DNA of 64,000 bases, from contig JAALGY010000017.1 in NCBI GenBank assembly GCA_032358165.1, positions 2,108,001 to 2,172,000 on the forward strand. The letters are read 5' to 3'. Source of the stretch: Diplosphaera chodatii (lineage: Eukaryota; Chlorophyta; Trebouxiophyceae; Prasiolales; Stichococcaceae). Made by a program: the position numbers and the translations under genes. Shown piece by piece: positions 1 through 11,961 of the stretch (its first letter is position 1; each line of letters begins with the position of its first letter). Below the pieces are notes generated by a model that saw only the letters and a list, made by a program, of their open reading frames with translations, was not told the origin of the DNA and ran no database searches.

Positions 1-3000
1 CCTTGCTGTGGCGCTCGAGGATGACCAGCACCGCGTCCATGACTGGCCTGTAGGCCATGAGGCTGAGCACCTGCCCGTCTGGATCCGTCGCAACCGCCAG
101 CGCCTCGAAGCACTTGTCGGCCGCAGCTGGTTGCAGGCTGCGCAGCAACCACATTCAGCATTTGAGGCTGCCCTAGCTGTATCCACTCACCACATCGCTT
201 GGGGTGTCACGATCAGGTAGAGGCTTGCACCTATGTATTTCGAGGATGTTTCGCAAATGGGAGCAGCTTGGATGAGCGCTTGGGAGTACCTGGTGGTGGT
301 GATGAGGGCACACAAGGTCTGCCAGCCGCGGGCCCTGCGGATGTGTGCCCCACTGACGCGGACAATCTGCAGCACCTGCGCAGCAGCAGCGTAAGTATGG
401 TTCAGGACCAGCACTGCCGACACACGCTTGCAGCATGGACCTTCCAATCCAGATACTTGCACCCGTGCGCTGCCTGTTCATGCAGAACCGTGTGCCGCCG
501 TGCCTGCTGTGCAATGGGCTCTGCCAGCTCCCAGGCAACATTGGGGTGCAGGCGCGGCAGCAGGTTCAGCGATCGCAGCAGCGCGTCCGCTACATCGTCC
601 TGTGCTGCCAGCAGCTGCCCCGCCACCCGCAGCACGCCCAGCGCCGCCCGCCGCACCAGCGGCCCTGCAAACCACCAACAGGACATGAGGCAGCGAAGCC
701 AAGAGTGCGGGACAGCCGAAAGAGCCACGGGTGCATTACGCTGTACGCTGCAACAAAGCATGGTGTGTATGTGAGACCCCCGCACGATGCCGCAGGGACT
801 GCTGGCAGATGGCGTGCCAACGGCCAGGGGGTGTACCTGGCGCTGTGGTCGCTTCCGCCGACATGACGCCAGCCAGCACGTCGTGCAGCAGCGGCCACAG
901 CAGGCCGGCATGGTCCCGGCTGCGCAGCGTCATCGTGAGCAGCAGCTCCAGGCACAGCTGCGCAATGTACGGGCCAGACAATGCAACAGTTGCAAGGTGC
1001 ATAGACGTGGCCATTCTGCAGCATTCATCACATCGATGCCTGGCCAATGTCTTCGATGCATCTGCTGCATGTGCAGTGCTTCCACTGTGACAGGTAATAC
1101 AGCCTCCGTCGCAGTGTACCTCGGCGGTGTCTGTGTCACCATCAGCGCCGGCGCCAGCTGCAGCTGCCCACACAACCGCGCGCGCAAGAGCAAGTAGCGA
1201 ATCGGGCTGCAGATGCACGCAGTTGACGAAGATCTGCTCCACTCTGCAGGCGCGGATGGTGTCCATGGTGCGCTGCGTCGCGGTCGCCTCGCGCTCTGAC
1301 AGTTCCGGGCCGCTGGCCTCGCTGCCATCAATGCTGATCAGGCTGTATGCGAGCAAGAATTCCAGTTTGAACCTCATTAGTTGGCCTGCCAGGCGGTACA
1401 CACTGCAAGGATGCAGGTCTGCATCATGTGGCACTGCATGTGGCTACGCTGTGTGCAGAGTGCATCACTGCCCTTGGAGCTTGCCTGTTGAACGCTCGAG
1501 TGAAAAGTGATCCTGACGAGGATGTTCGTGTGGGCGCCACCGGCTTGGGCAGACGGGCAGATGCCACCTACAGAGTGACGCTCTATCACAGCTGACATTG
1601 CTTGTGAGTCAACAGTGTGAGACAACAGTGTGCAACTGCGTGATGTAACACACGCTACATGCCAACTTCGCAATCAGTACAAACCTGGGGTGTTTCACCG
1701 TCCACTGCCAATATGGTCGCCGGCAGCAACCCCAGCTTATGGAGCCGTGTGATGCACTCCATGATGTCTCGCCACCCAGAGCGCAGGCTGTCACCATACC
1801 TGAGACAGATTCCAGGTGACGCATGGTCGAGCATAGTGCACTTCTGATACAAGATCTCACTGCAACCTCGTGTGTCTCATTTCCATCCAGCGAACACATC
1901 AATGGCATGTTGCTGCAAAAGGGTTGCAAGCTTCTGATAGATGATTGCATGCTGTTTGGCAGGTTGGGACGCACTGATTTGCAATGTTGAAGACAGCCTC
2001 TGCAGCCAGCCGCGCCTTGTCTGACTCTCCAAATGCAATGGCTGGCTTGGCAACAGCTGGGTTCAGCAGCTGCGTGTACCGGCTCAGCGATGCCACCAAG
2101 TTGTCCATCACCTACAGCGTACGGTCGACGTCAACGACTATTGTGCGCAAGTCCATGTGACAGCGATAGTGGCAAGTTGATAGGTAGGCGGCGTTGCTTC
2201 TGTCATCAGACCGCCAACAGGCGGGCCCTGACCCCTGCCTCGTGTACGCTCCCAACCCAGTTCATGTTATGTCAGGGTAGAAGGTGCCGCATGATCGTGC
2301 TGAAATACGGTCATGCAGACACGGGAGGCGAGAATCCCTTGCTTGCATGCAATCATACGGGCTGACCACTGGTTGGGCATGGCAGGCCCACCTCGTCTAC
2401 GTGATGGAAGTCAGCAATGCGCGCTGCATGCAGCAGCCCGCCCAGCGCTGTGGACACGATGGCGCCGGCGTCAGCGTGATCCAGCACCACGCTGACAGCA
2501 GCCACCGTCGGGCCCCACAGCAGCACGAACATGTCGCGCTCCAGCCGTGTCGAGCCTGCAGGATCAGCACTCGAGATACAGTCTCTTATATAATGCAGCA
2601 GCCCATCGGGGTGGCAAGTGCTCTGTGTGCATGTCCGCCTGGTCATTCGAACATGCATTTCATAGTCTGCTAACACCCTGGCATGGGGTACCCACCTTCA
2701 ACTGGGGCTTCGACCATGATGCTTCTGGGGTGCCCCGAATCCCGCTGCAACTCGGTCCAGAGCACAGGCGACACCTGTTGCATGCAACGATCATTTCAGA
2801 GAATGGGTGCAGCTGTTGCTTGTATGCTGTCCATGGACAACACATGCTCTTGACAGCTCCCAGCTGCACCAGAGCAATCTGCTTTGCAGAAGGGGTCGCA
2901 CCTCCAGGGAGTTGGTGGCGGCCTCTGAGTTAAGCTTGATCTCGTTGCGGCGGATGCTGCTGTAGATGTTGCTGAGGAAGTCTTCGGGAAGATTGCCACC

Positions 3001-6000
3001 TGCTTGCAGGCACTGTCTGTTTCAGTACAGTCTCCTGCAATTTCCCGTTGAAAGTCAACGGCAGCGAATCTGCACGATGCATTGGTGACGCTCACCATCA
3101 TTGATCCCTCGGTTGTTGCTGATAAACTGCTCCAGTGTCATCTTCTTCTTCACCTTGTGAAGTCCACAAATCCAGAGTCAGCATGCCATGCACAGGACAG
3201 CTGACATATTTGAAAGAGTATGCAACAGGCATGTGCACAGTCCCGAAGCCACCTGCTTGTTGTGCTGGTCGGTGTTCAGCATGATGACAGAGTATGCCAG
3301 GATGTATGCAGCATCGCTATTCTTGAATACGCCTGGGCACACCTGCACATCCACCAGAGCACATGAGTATCTGCAACATCTGTGTTGCACGTTGCAAGCA
3401 AGTCGGCCACGACATGAGAGAGAAAGATGTCATTTGGATCAAGACATTACTTGGTGGTATGCAGTTGAGAACTTCTCCATCATGCGAGCAATCTTTTGTG
3501 ATTCCCCCGGAAGCCGGAACGATTGAAGGAACATGCGCATTGACGAGTCAAAGTCCAGCTCTGCATGAAAGCTTGAAAAATCATTCATCTTTTTTGATGC
3601 TGCAGATTCTGATACAGATGCATGCATCAGGACATGCTGCTGCTGCCCGCCAATGCCCTATGGGATATATGAAACCAAGAGCAAACCTGCAAAGTCGAAG
3701 GTGTCAACAAAGTGCGTCAGCACCGACAGCCAGAACTCGGAGGGCTCGCCCAGCAGCTCGCCGATGGTGGTCTTGGACAGACCAGGGCACCGGCGCAGGA
3801 AGCACGCCACCTCGCGTGCGTCCAAAGGCTCTGCTAGCAACCCCATTGCCTGTCCAAGGTGCATGATGCCATTGCATTATGTGCTCAGCAGGTACCAAAT
3901 GACTCACAGCCTGTTTTTGGGAACGACTCATACCACCTGTTGCCAGGAGAGACTGTGTTAAAGCAGCAGCATTTATGCATCGGTTGTGCAGGGAGATATA
4001 TTGGTGAGCGAAGTGATGCTCAGGCAACACAGCTCACCTGGCAATACTGAAAGCCCTTTCGGTAGTCGCGGTTGAAGTGGTCTGCGGCCACCGTGAGGCG
4101 CTGCTTGACCTGCTTCTCCATGCGTGCTGAGACCGCCAGCTCGTTGTCACCTGACAGCTGTTCTGTGCCGTCCGGCGCACCGATCTGCTGCGATGCTGGC
4201 TTCCCAGCCACCAGTGCCTCCCACACCATGCGCAGCTGCTCTGGGCTCACTGGCTGCACCACCGGATCTACCTCAGCATCCCAGGTGCCATACCCCTGGC
4301 ACCTGGTACAACGGCAGTGGCAAACACATGAGCCATTGCTGCAGTGGCAACTTCACGGTGATCTGGACGCTTTCATGGGTGCCACAAGCCAGGGGGATAG
4401 CTAGACTGGAGAGGTGACGCAGGTCTGTAGAGCCGTGTTACTCACGATGCGGACAGCGCTGACAGGATGGAGAAGAGGCCCTCCAGCGACAGCAGGTGCA
4501 CCGAGCCGAGCGGGCTGTTGACAGGGAATGCGGTCTTGGACAGCAGGGAGGCAATGGCCTCGAACAGGTTGTTGCGCTCGATGCGGCAGTCCAGGTTCAG
4601 GTACACATTGCGAATAAAGGACAGCTGGTTGCAAAAGTCCAGCACGCCCTGCGGTGCAGCAAAAAAATCAGAGAGTGAGCAGTCCTTCAGCATACCAGGC
4701 ATGATGGCCTTGCTTTCAAACCGCAGAGTGTCCCACAGCGGGGCCACTGCACACACCAGGTAGCCACACAATCCCCGGTGCACAGGCTCCACCAAACTCT
4801 TGTGCACCTGCCATGCAGACTACACCACAAGCAATCAAGCACCTCGCACCTCGAGCGCGGCCTCCTGCTGCTCGATCTTCACAATACCCTTGCCCTCTGC
4901 CAGCTTGAGCACGATGTTGGAAATGAATGTCTCCAGCTGCAGCAGCAGGTAGTGGCCCAAGTAGCAGTACAGCGTCAAGGCTACCTGCAGTCAGCAACTG
5001 CTTTAGGTATAGGGACTGTTTTAGGTAATCTCATGGTTTGAAAGAGGTAAAGGGACCCTACCCGTCACCATGCTTTTGAGTGCATGCTGAGTGCAGGCTT
5101 GGTATGAGTGCAGGATGACAACTTCACCTGGCAGCTGCCCGACAGGCATGCAAGGTTGGGCGAGCACGCTGCACGGGACAGCGCCACAAATAGGTCCTCC
5201 TGCAGCACTGCCAGCAGCGTCTCGTGCCGCTCAAAAGCTGCAATTGCATCACATCAGGGTCATGTGTTTGCAGATGTGCGCCTTACAGAACATGAGCCAA
5301 CGTGTGACAGGATGGATCTGGTATCCTAGTGAAATGCGACAGGTGTGCTGTGTATATCACCTCAGCCTGCAACTGTGCTTACCTGCACCACCCGCATTCA
5401 GGGCAATGTTCATCGCCTCCAGGCCAAACTCATTGAGGTCGGTGTGCACACCCTCCGCATCACTGGCAATCAATGAGACAAGGTACCTGCAACACCAGAC
5501 AGCAATTATGCTACTCTACTCAAATCGTGACCACCACCTGAGGTGCAAGCATTGTGACAGCAATGGCTTGAGAGTCCTTGCAGCAAGCACTGCCTCACCC
5601 AAGTATCTCGGCAGCGCAAGCCAGCCCATGTTCATGAGCTGTTGCTGTGCCGTCTGCAACAGGCTCCGGGGACCGTGCTCTGATAGGAGCCACTGACACG
5701 GTGTGGTGTGCGCCCGTCCAGTCATGCACTGCAGGGTGCCAGATATGCCATCGTGACGCACACACGTGGGCATGCAGCTGCGAAGAGTACAGTGTGCCTT
5801 CACAGACAGGTGCTTGCATCAACTGCAACAGTGGTGAGCATCTTGACTACAGACAAGCATCGTTGCCACGCACTTGCAGCCCGAGTGCCGGAGCCCTCCT
5901 GCGCTGCTGCACTTGACGGTGCATTGGTAATGCTGCTCTGGGATGCTGCGGGTGATGGCATCCCAAGGCTGTGCTGGCCCGGCCCCGTCTGTGGCGTCCC

Positions 6001-7681
6001 GCGGCCAGGGGACGCACCTGCTGCCCGGTCCGACACCCCATCTGGCGCCGCCGGCTGTGCTGCAGCTGCGTCAGCATTTGAGGCGCTGGTGGCTGACGAG
6101 GTGCGCAGCGCGGTGCCGAAGGCCTCGGCCCCAGCGACAATGTCGGCTGCCAGCGGTGAGGCAGGCATGCGTGCAGCTGCGCCTGTGTGCATGCCTGCAG
6201 CAGGACCGAGCAGAACATTGGGATGGTGAAGGTGTGGCACATAAGACAAGCATAACACATCCAGCGAGTTGCATGTGAGGCATGAGATTGCCAACCTTGT
6301 GGCGACAAAGGCATTGGCGCAAGATCACCCAGACGCAGGAATATGATTTCAATCAGCTCCAGCATAATCTGCCGAGACGCCTGGGTCAGCAGCTCTGCAG
6401 TGCGCAAAGGCCAGTCAGTGACACAAGGAGCCAGTAGCCCTGTTGTCCCTGCGCCCCCTCATGCTGCATTGCCACCTTGCAAGCATGCTTCTACGGAGTC
6501 ACCTCTGAAGTCTGAGGGCGAGCATGACAGTATGTGCACTATGGCACTTTCAAAGATTGCAACGCACCAGACATGTCCTTGCTGCGCTCAGTTTGATAGT
6601 GGCCGATGCGAAAGCAGGCGTGGAAGATGTCGATGACGTTGTCGTTGGTGAGGCAGTCGCCACCAGGGCACCGCACACATGATGACAGCACCTGCGGATG
6701 CAAGGCAACAATACTGTGGAGCGTCGGCACAAGCATCCCTATAGTTTGCTGTGCAGCACAGCTTACCGCTGGTGATGACCACCATGCTTCGTACAGCAGA
6801 ACTATCAGCTAGCAACTGGCCACATGGACTGCTGTACCTGCAAGATCTTGAACAGCACAACTTCGTCCGATGCAGGGTCGGTGGCCTCGAATCTGCACTG
6901 TGTGATGGCCTCCGCAGTTTTGTGCATCGCCGCTGCAATGCCCTGCCGCGCCACGCCTGCACAGTGTGGTTGAACAAACTCAACCTCACGGCTCGTCCTG
7001 ACGACGAACCAGCATGAGCACAGCAGCTGTCGCATGTCGCACCCACCCAGCACGTTCTGATCCAGGATGCGCCTGACAGCGCCCAGCGCACAGCCAGTGA
7101 TGGGACCTGCAGCCATGGTGATCCCACGGTTGGCACAATCATCTGACTGCTCCAGCATACACCTGCGAGTGCTGGTGCCAGCATGCAGTGGCTCCCACGT
7201 GCACAGTGCATCCACACCTGAGGTCTCCGGGCTCCGGATCACCTCCAGAAAGGGCGACATGTATTCTAGTGGCTCCACAGCGCTCCAATCTGCATGAGTG
7301 AAGAGGGTGCACTGGCAGCCAATGGTGGACATTGCATACAGCATGCTGCTCAGCAGGGCTTGGTTGCCGCTGTCGCAGCCACGCACCGGTCCACTTGAAG
7401 ATGCGGCGCCGCAGAAGGCGGAAGTCCTCCAGCAGCGGCTCATCGCCGAGGTCATCCTCCTGCGCTGACATACGTGGATCGCGTCGAGATCCACCATGCA
7501 TGCTCGCACATGGCTGGGCAGGTGGAAGACACCACGCGGCTGCAGACAGGGCCATCATGCGCACCGCTGTGTAACGCATCGGTACCAGCGACCACTTGCT
7601 GTTCTGTCGCATGGACGCCAGCACGCCGGCAATTTCCGCATTGAGCAGCAGCGCCAGCGACTGCCCGCCGTGCTTCGCCAT
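1..7681 (-). CDS. GBF1/GNOM-type large ARF guanine-nucleotide exchange factor (3' end outside window)
   Basis: Activates ARF GTPases by GDP/GTP exchange at Golgi or endosomal membranes. Many short exons read on the minus strand from the ATG at 7681. The N-terminus is [17 protein letters not shown], followed by a DCB segment ([15 protein letters not shown] near 7400; [20 protein letters not shown] near 7240). The HUS region at 4442-4807 carries the box [15 protein letters not shown]. The Sec7 domain spans about 3860-2930: [16 protein letters not shown], then [10 protein letters not shown] with the catalytic glutamate codon at 3502-3504, then [32 protein letters not shown] and [21 protein letters not shown]-like helical exons continue to position 1 without a stop, so the C-terminus is missing. 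Order and motifs fit GBF1/GNOM rather than BIG or cytohesin types. The intron after RYTA (donor near 7570, acceptor near 7462) is a clean GT-AG. Family assignment is firm; exact exon edges in the HDS part are approximate. Confidence 0.93.
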
Positions 7682-8310
7682 GCTGGTGCAGTGTCTATAA
7701 GAACCGCTGCAGGGCGCTGGGCTCGCTGTTGGGACCTCAACAACGGTGCGATCTGACGTGCCTTCAGATGTCCAGCAACCCCATGAGCATCAGGGATCCA
7801 GCAGCCAGCTGGAACCACACTACTGAGCCCGGTGCTGCGGTCGTCATGATAGTTGCTGGTGGATCGTGAGCCCTGCAGGGCGTTGTCGCTCTCGCAGATC
7901 CGGCAGAGAGCGTGCCACCAGCAGCACACAGGTGCTGTGGTGTACCTCCGTTCGACACCGTGCGTCTGATGCAGATGCTGCTATCAAAGCTTTGGTTGTG
8001 CTGTGCGCTTGGCAGAGCTCGGGACGCTCGTCGTACACCATGGACTCGATACTACTTCCAGCCCGTGCTGAGGAAGCACTCAAGTTCGCTAAATCAAAAC
8101 GCGTTCTTCCTTTTCACCAACGTCGGCCGGCTTGTTCCTGCTGCAAGACCGTGTTGCCTCTAGGTCCGCGTGTAGAAGCCATGTGAGCCGCAGCACATAA
8201 TGGGCAGGGGCTGATCAGGGGGACGGTGAGGAAGAGCGCATATTGGCGGCGAGCTGTCCGCGGTGTGGGGCAGCAGGCTGGCAGCGCGTTGTTGCACGGC
8301 ACGGCATACC
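7682..8310. other. Intergenic, divergent promoter region
   Basis: This stretch lies between the ATG of the ARF-GEF (reading left) and the ATG of the CCT-domain gene (reading right), so it must hold both promoters and 5' UTRs. I see no convincing ORF, RNA gene or repeat and no clear TATA element. Confidence 0.5.
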
Positions 8311-10994
8311 ATGGACGTCAGTGGCATGGCGGGCGGCGGTATTGTGGTCCCAGACTTCTTGCAGAGCGACTTCTTCAACGGCAGCCCTCCAGGTTTGTAC
8401 TTTGCAGCGCCGATCTGATGTGGTGCTGCTCATCACGGCGTGTCACTGTCAGCAGCAGCTCCGTCACGACCGTGCTGGCAGACAGACATCGGCAGAGCTG
8501 TGCGAACAGCTGGGGTAGTACTCGGTTGTCTCAACTGATGCGGAACTCCGGAACGCTGTTCTGCGACTCTGCGCACGGATGTTGCTCACACTGCACCTGG
8601 TCGACGTATACGGCGGTATTTTGACCCATATTCGGCGTCGTGCAGTGCTCAACAGTTGTTTTGTTGCCTCCTGTCTGCAGATCAGTCACTATGCTGCACG
8701 ATGTCCGCAGGCGTGAACGACTGGATCACCAACATCGAGGACGGCTTTGGCGATGTCATCTGGGACGTCCAGTGCTTTGGCGGCGTTGCCCCCTGTCAGG
8801 TGCGCCGGTGGTGGGGGTCATGGGTTTTGGGTCCTTTCCCGGGGCGACTTCGCTCCGCCGAGTTGCGAGAGTGCCCAACAAGCCCTCGGCATTGCTGGTG
8901 TACCACGGCGACCGCGTTGCCTGCGTCACCGCGGCCGTTGACAGGGGTGCATGCCCGCCCAGTGCAATGACTTACGGGAAGTTTGCTGACTGGACTTCTT
9001 GAAACATGTTGCTGTCGTCATGCAGCCGGACAGCCTGCCCGGGCCGGAGCCTGGGCTGTGTCAGGTGCCTGATGCGGGCATGCTGTTTGACGAGGACGAG
9101 CTGTCGGGGTCCGGCGCGTCGACGGAGTCCATGTGAGTGGGATGCTTCCTTCTGCCTGGCTGCCTGGCTGCCGAAGCGGCCCTTTGTGTGTCCGTCATCA
9201 TGCGCGTTGATGTGCGGCCCACAGCCAGACTGTTCTTGGGTATCTGGGCCGTGTGTGCGGATCGCGATGGTGCACGCGGCCTGGGTGCCAACTATGCAAA
9301 CTGTCCTGAACGGGCTGACGGGTCAGCTGCGACCGGCTGTGGCTTGACCGCATAACTGGCAATCCTCCCAAGCTCATGGTCACAAGCTCTAGTTCACACG
9401 CGCTCACATGGCACTGGCTGCTCTGCAGGAACCTGACCTGTGTGCAGCTCGCTGACCTGGGATCAGGGTCTCAGCAGCTCAGCTGCGAAGAGCGCAGCCC
9501 CTCGCCTACGGTGCGTGCATGTTTCTGTTTCTATCTCGGGTGAGCGCCGTCCTTTTGCAGGTGCTGGATGCAGGCCTGGACGCTGGGATGCTCGGCTTGC
9601 TGGGCTCGTCATGTGTTCGACCTGCACGTACCGTTTGCACGTCGTGCAGTTGCTGATCAGACCGATCACGCACATGGCAGGAGGGGGTCCTGGATCAGCA
9701 ACAGCCGCTGCACGACAACGGTGGCGGCAGCATCGTCATCTGCAGCGGCGCCGCGGCGCCAAAACTCCAGCTCGACTACAGCAAGGTCCTCAGGTGGGTA
9801 CCTGACTATATCACAGGCTTAGTGGGGAGCGCGCGTGCTTGCATTTGTGCTTGCCCAAGTTGTCGAGCCTCAGCGCGATCCTTATGCAACCTGTGCATTG
9901 CTGCTGCTGCAGTGCATGGGAGGCGATGGGTGGCAGCGTGGCGGCGCCGTCAGCAGTGTCTGCCGGCAACTCAGTCACCCTGCACCTCACGGCAGCCGGC
10001 GACAGCAGCAGCAGCAGCGGACAGCTGCCCAGCTATGACCTGACAGCTGTGCCGAGCGGACTGCTGCTGCCGCCGGTGCTCGGCACACACCCAAGCATGG
10101 GCGCAGCAAGCTTGCCAGTCAAGATGGCCGTCAGCGGCGACTGCGGCCCGGTCCGGCGTGCCTCGCTGCAGTCCACCAGCCGCAGCGCGTCCACTGCTCA
10201 GCCCGTTGACGACATGCTGCTGGGCTTTGGGGACAGCGACTGCCACCCGGACATGAATCTGGCGGAAGCGCTGCTGTCATGCAGCTTTGACAGCGCCGGG
10301 CTTGATGGTCATGGCTTTGAGGTCAGCAGCCTGTGCAGCATGGGCAGCAACAGCGTGTGCGGCGACATTGGGTGCGGCACAAACAACGTCGCCCTCATGA
10401 TGCCGCCCATTCCAGCACTGCAGAGCGGCGTCCTCGGCACCAGGGCTCTGTCAGCGCTGTGCCTGCCGTCGCTGCCGCAATCTCTGGCATCCATCCCTGC
10501 CAAGACCATGGGTGCGGCCTGAACTGTGCTTCTGCATGTACTGTCAGTACATCGACATGCGTGTTGAGGACTGCTGATGCCACATACTCGCGCTTTGGTG
10601 CACGATGTCTTAGACATCTTGGTGCCCCTGCAGAGTGCGCAAAGTCGGCGCGGGCAGCCTGCTTTGTGCGATATAAGGAGAAGAAGCAGAACCGCAAGTC
10701 TGGCAAAATACGCTACGAGATGCGCAAACTGAATGCAGAGAAGCGCCCCCGCATCCGGGTGCGCACAGTAGTACCTGAGCCTCCGCCAACCCGCCGGCTG
10801 TCAACCCTGTCAGTGCCACTGGTCGCCTTGGCCGGGAGCCAGTTGTCACCCCTGTCGCATATGCTGTGCTGCAGGGGCGATTTGTCAAGCGAGAGGAACT
10901 GAGACGGATGCTGGAGGCAGAGGCAGAGGAGGTGTCACCCCGCTCCGACGCCTCAGCATTTGATTGTGAGCCGGCCTGGCCCTACGTCCCGTGA
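8311..10994 (+). CDS. CCT-domain transcriptional regulator (CMF/CONSTANS-like, no B-box seen)
   Basis: Probable nuclear regulator. CCT domains bind DNA together with NF-Y subunits and occur in light, clock and flowering regulators of plants and algae. Exon 1 starts at ATG 8311 (MDVSGMAGGGIVVPDFLQ) and joins in phase to an exon at 8711 (GVNDWITNIEDGFGD). Acidic, Ser-rich exons follow, with a long one near 9930-10511 ending KTM. The domain is split over two exons: 10634-10758 (ACFVRYKEKKQNRKSGKIRY, then EMRKLNAEKRPRIR) and 10875-10994 (GRFVKREELRRMLEAEAEE, ending WPYVP and a stop). Splice phases match across both junctions. This gives the full CCT core, RYxEK...IRY...RK..AE.RPR..GRFVKR. No Cys/His B-box appears in the N-terminal exons, so it is CCT-only unless an exon was missed. 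Confidence 0.88.
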
Positions 10995-11961
10995 GCTACC
11001 TGCAGCAGCCGCTGCCGCTGAGTCGTCGCACAGCCGCTGCAGGCTTCAGCAGCAAGCGGCGCCCAGTCAGCGGCGGCGCACAAACCAAAGCCAAATTGAT
11101 CAGCGTGTCGACAAGATTCATCACCCATGTCAGGGGCAGACAGCCTTGCTTCCTGTCGCCGCCCCGCCCCTCGCGGCTATCTGAACTTCAGTTTGTGACA
11201 TCAGTCGGCAGCAAGTGCTGCGGGTGTCCGCAGTCCAGCTGCAGTATGAGACTTCCGGCTCCCATCTTGCAATGGCTGATCTGCGATTGGCAGCAAATTG
11301 CTGTCCAACGCGCAGCCGGAGCAACCTGGGGTAAAGCCGCCTAGCACAGCGAGATTGAGCGCAGATTGGCATTGCAGCTGCCACCACGCCACATTGATTG
11401 GCACTAGTGGCCTTGGCCAATATTTTTTGACGACAGCACCCATCAGTACTTGCCGCATATGTTCAGAGCAGCGGCCCCAAAAATGAATCGTTTCTATCCG
11501 CGCAAGTCATGACTTGATTGGCTGTCTGGGCAACACGGGAATACGACACGCCTCATCGACTACTACAGTTGCGAAATATTGCAGCGTACATCAGTAGGAT
11601 GGGCTTGAAGACAGTCTGCCATGTGATGTGGGGCGTTGAGTGCCTGCTTCCAGATGCAGTGAGATCAGCCAAGTTGACAGGTGTTGTCCAGGCATATCTG
11701 CATCGGATACTGTGTGCTCTGGTGTTGCTTCTCCGTTGGTATGCCTTTGTCTATGACATGTTGACCGAATGTTGAGACGGTTATCGCAAAGTTTTGGAAG
11801 CTGCACCTCAAAGTTCTTTCAGCAACTGTGGGCAGTCTGGGATGCACCAAGTCACACCAAAGCAGCCCTCCAGCTGGTACCTTTGCTGTGTTTCGCGTAC
11901 TGAAAGCACATTTTGTAAATGGGTCAAGGCCAGTATACGGTACATGCAGCGGTCAAAATGG
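10995..11961. other. Intergenic between convergent genes
   Basis: Holds the 3' flanks of the CCT gene and of the histidine phosphatase. Short open frames exist on both strands but none has recognisable protein character or paired splice sites. I see nothing else supportable. Confidence 0.5.
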
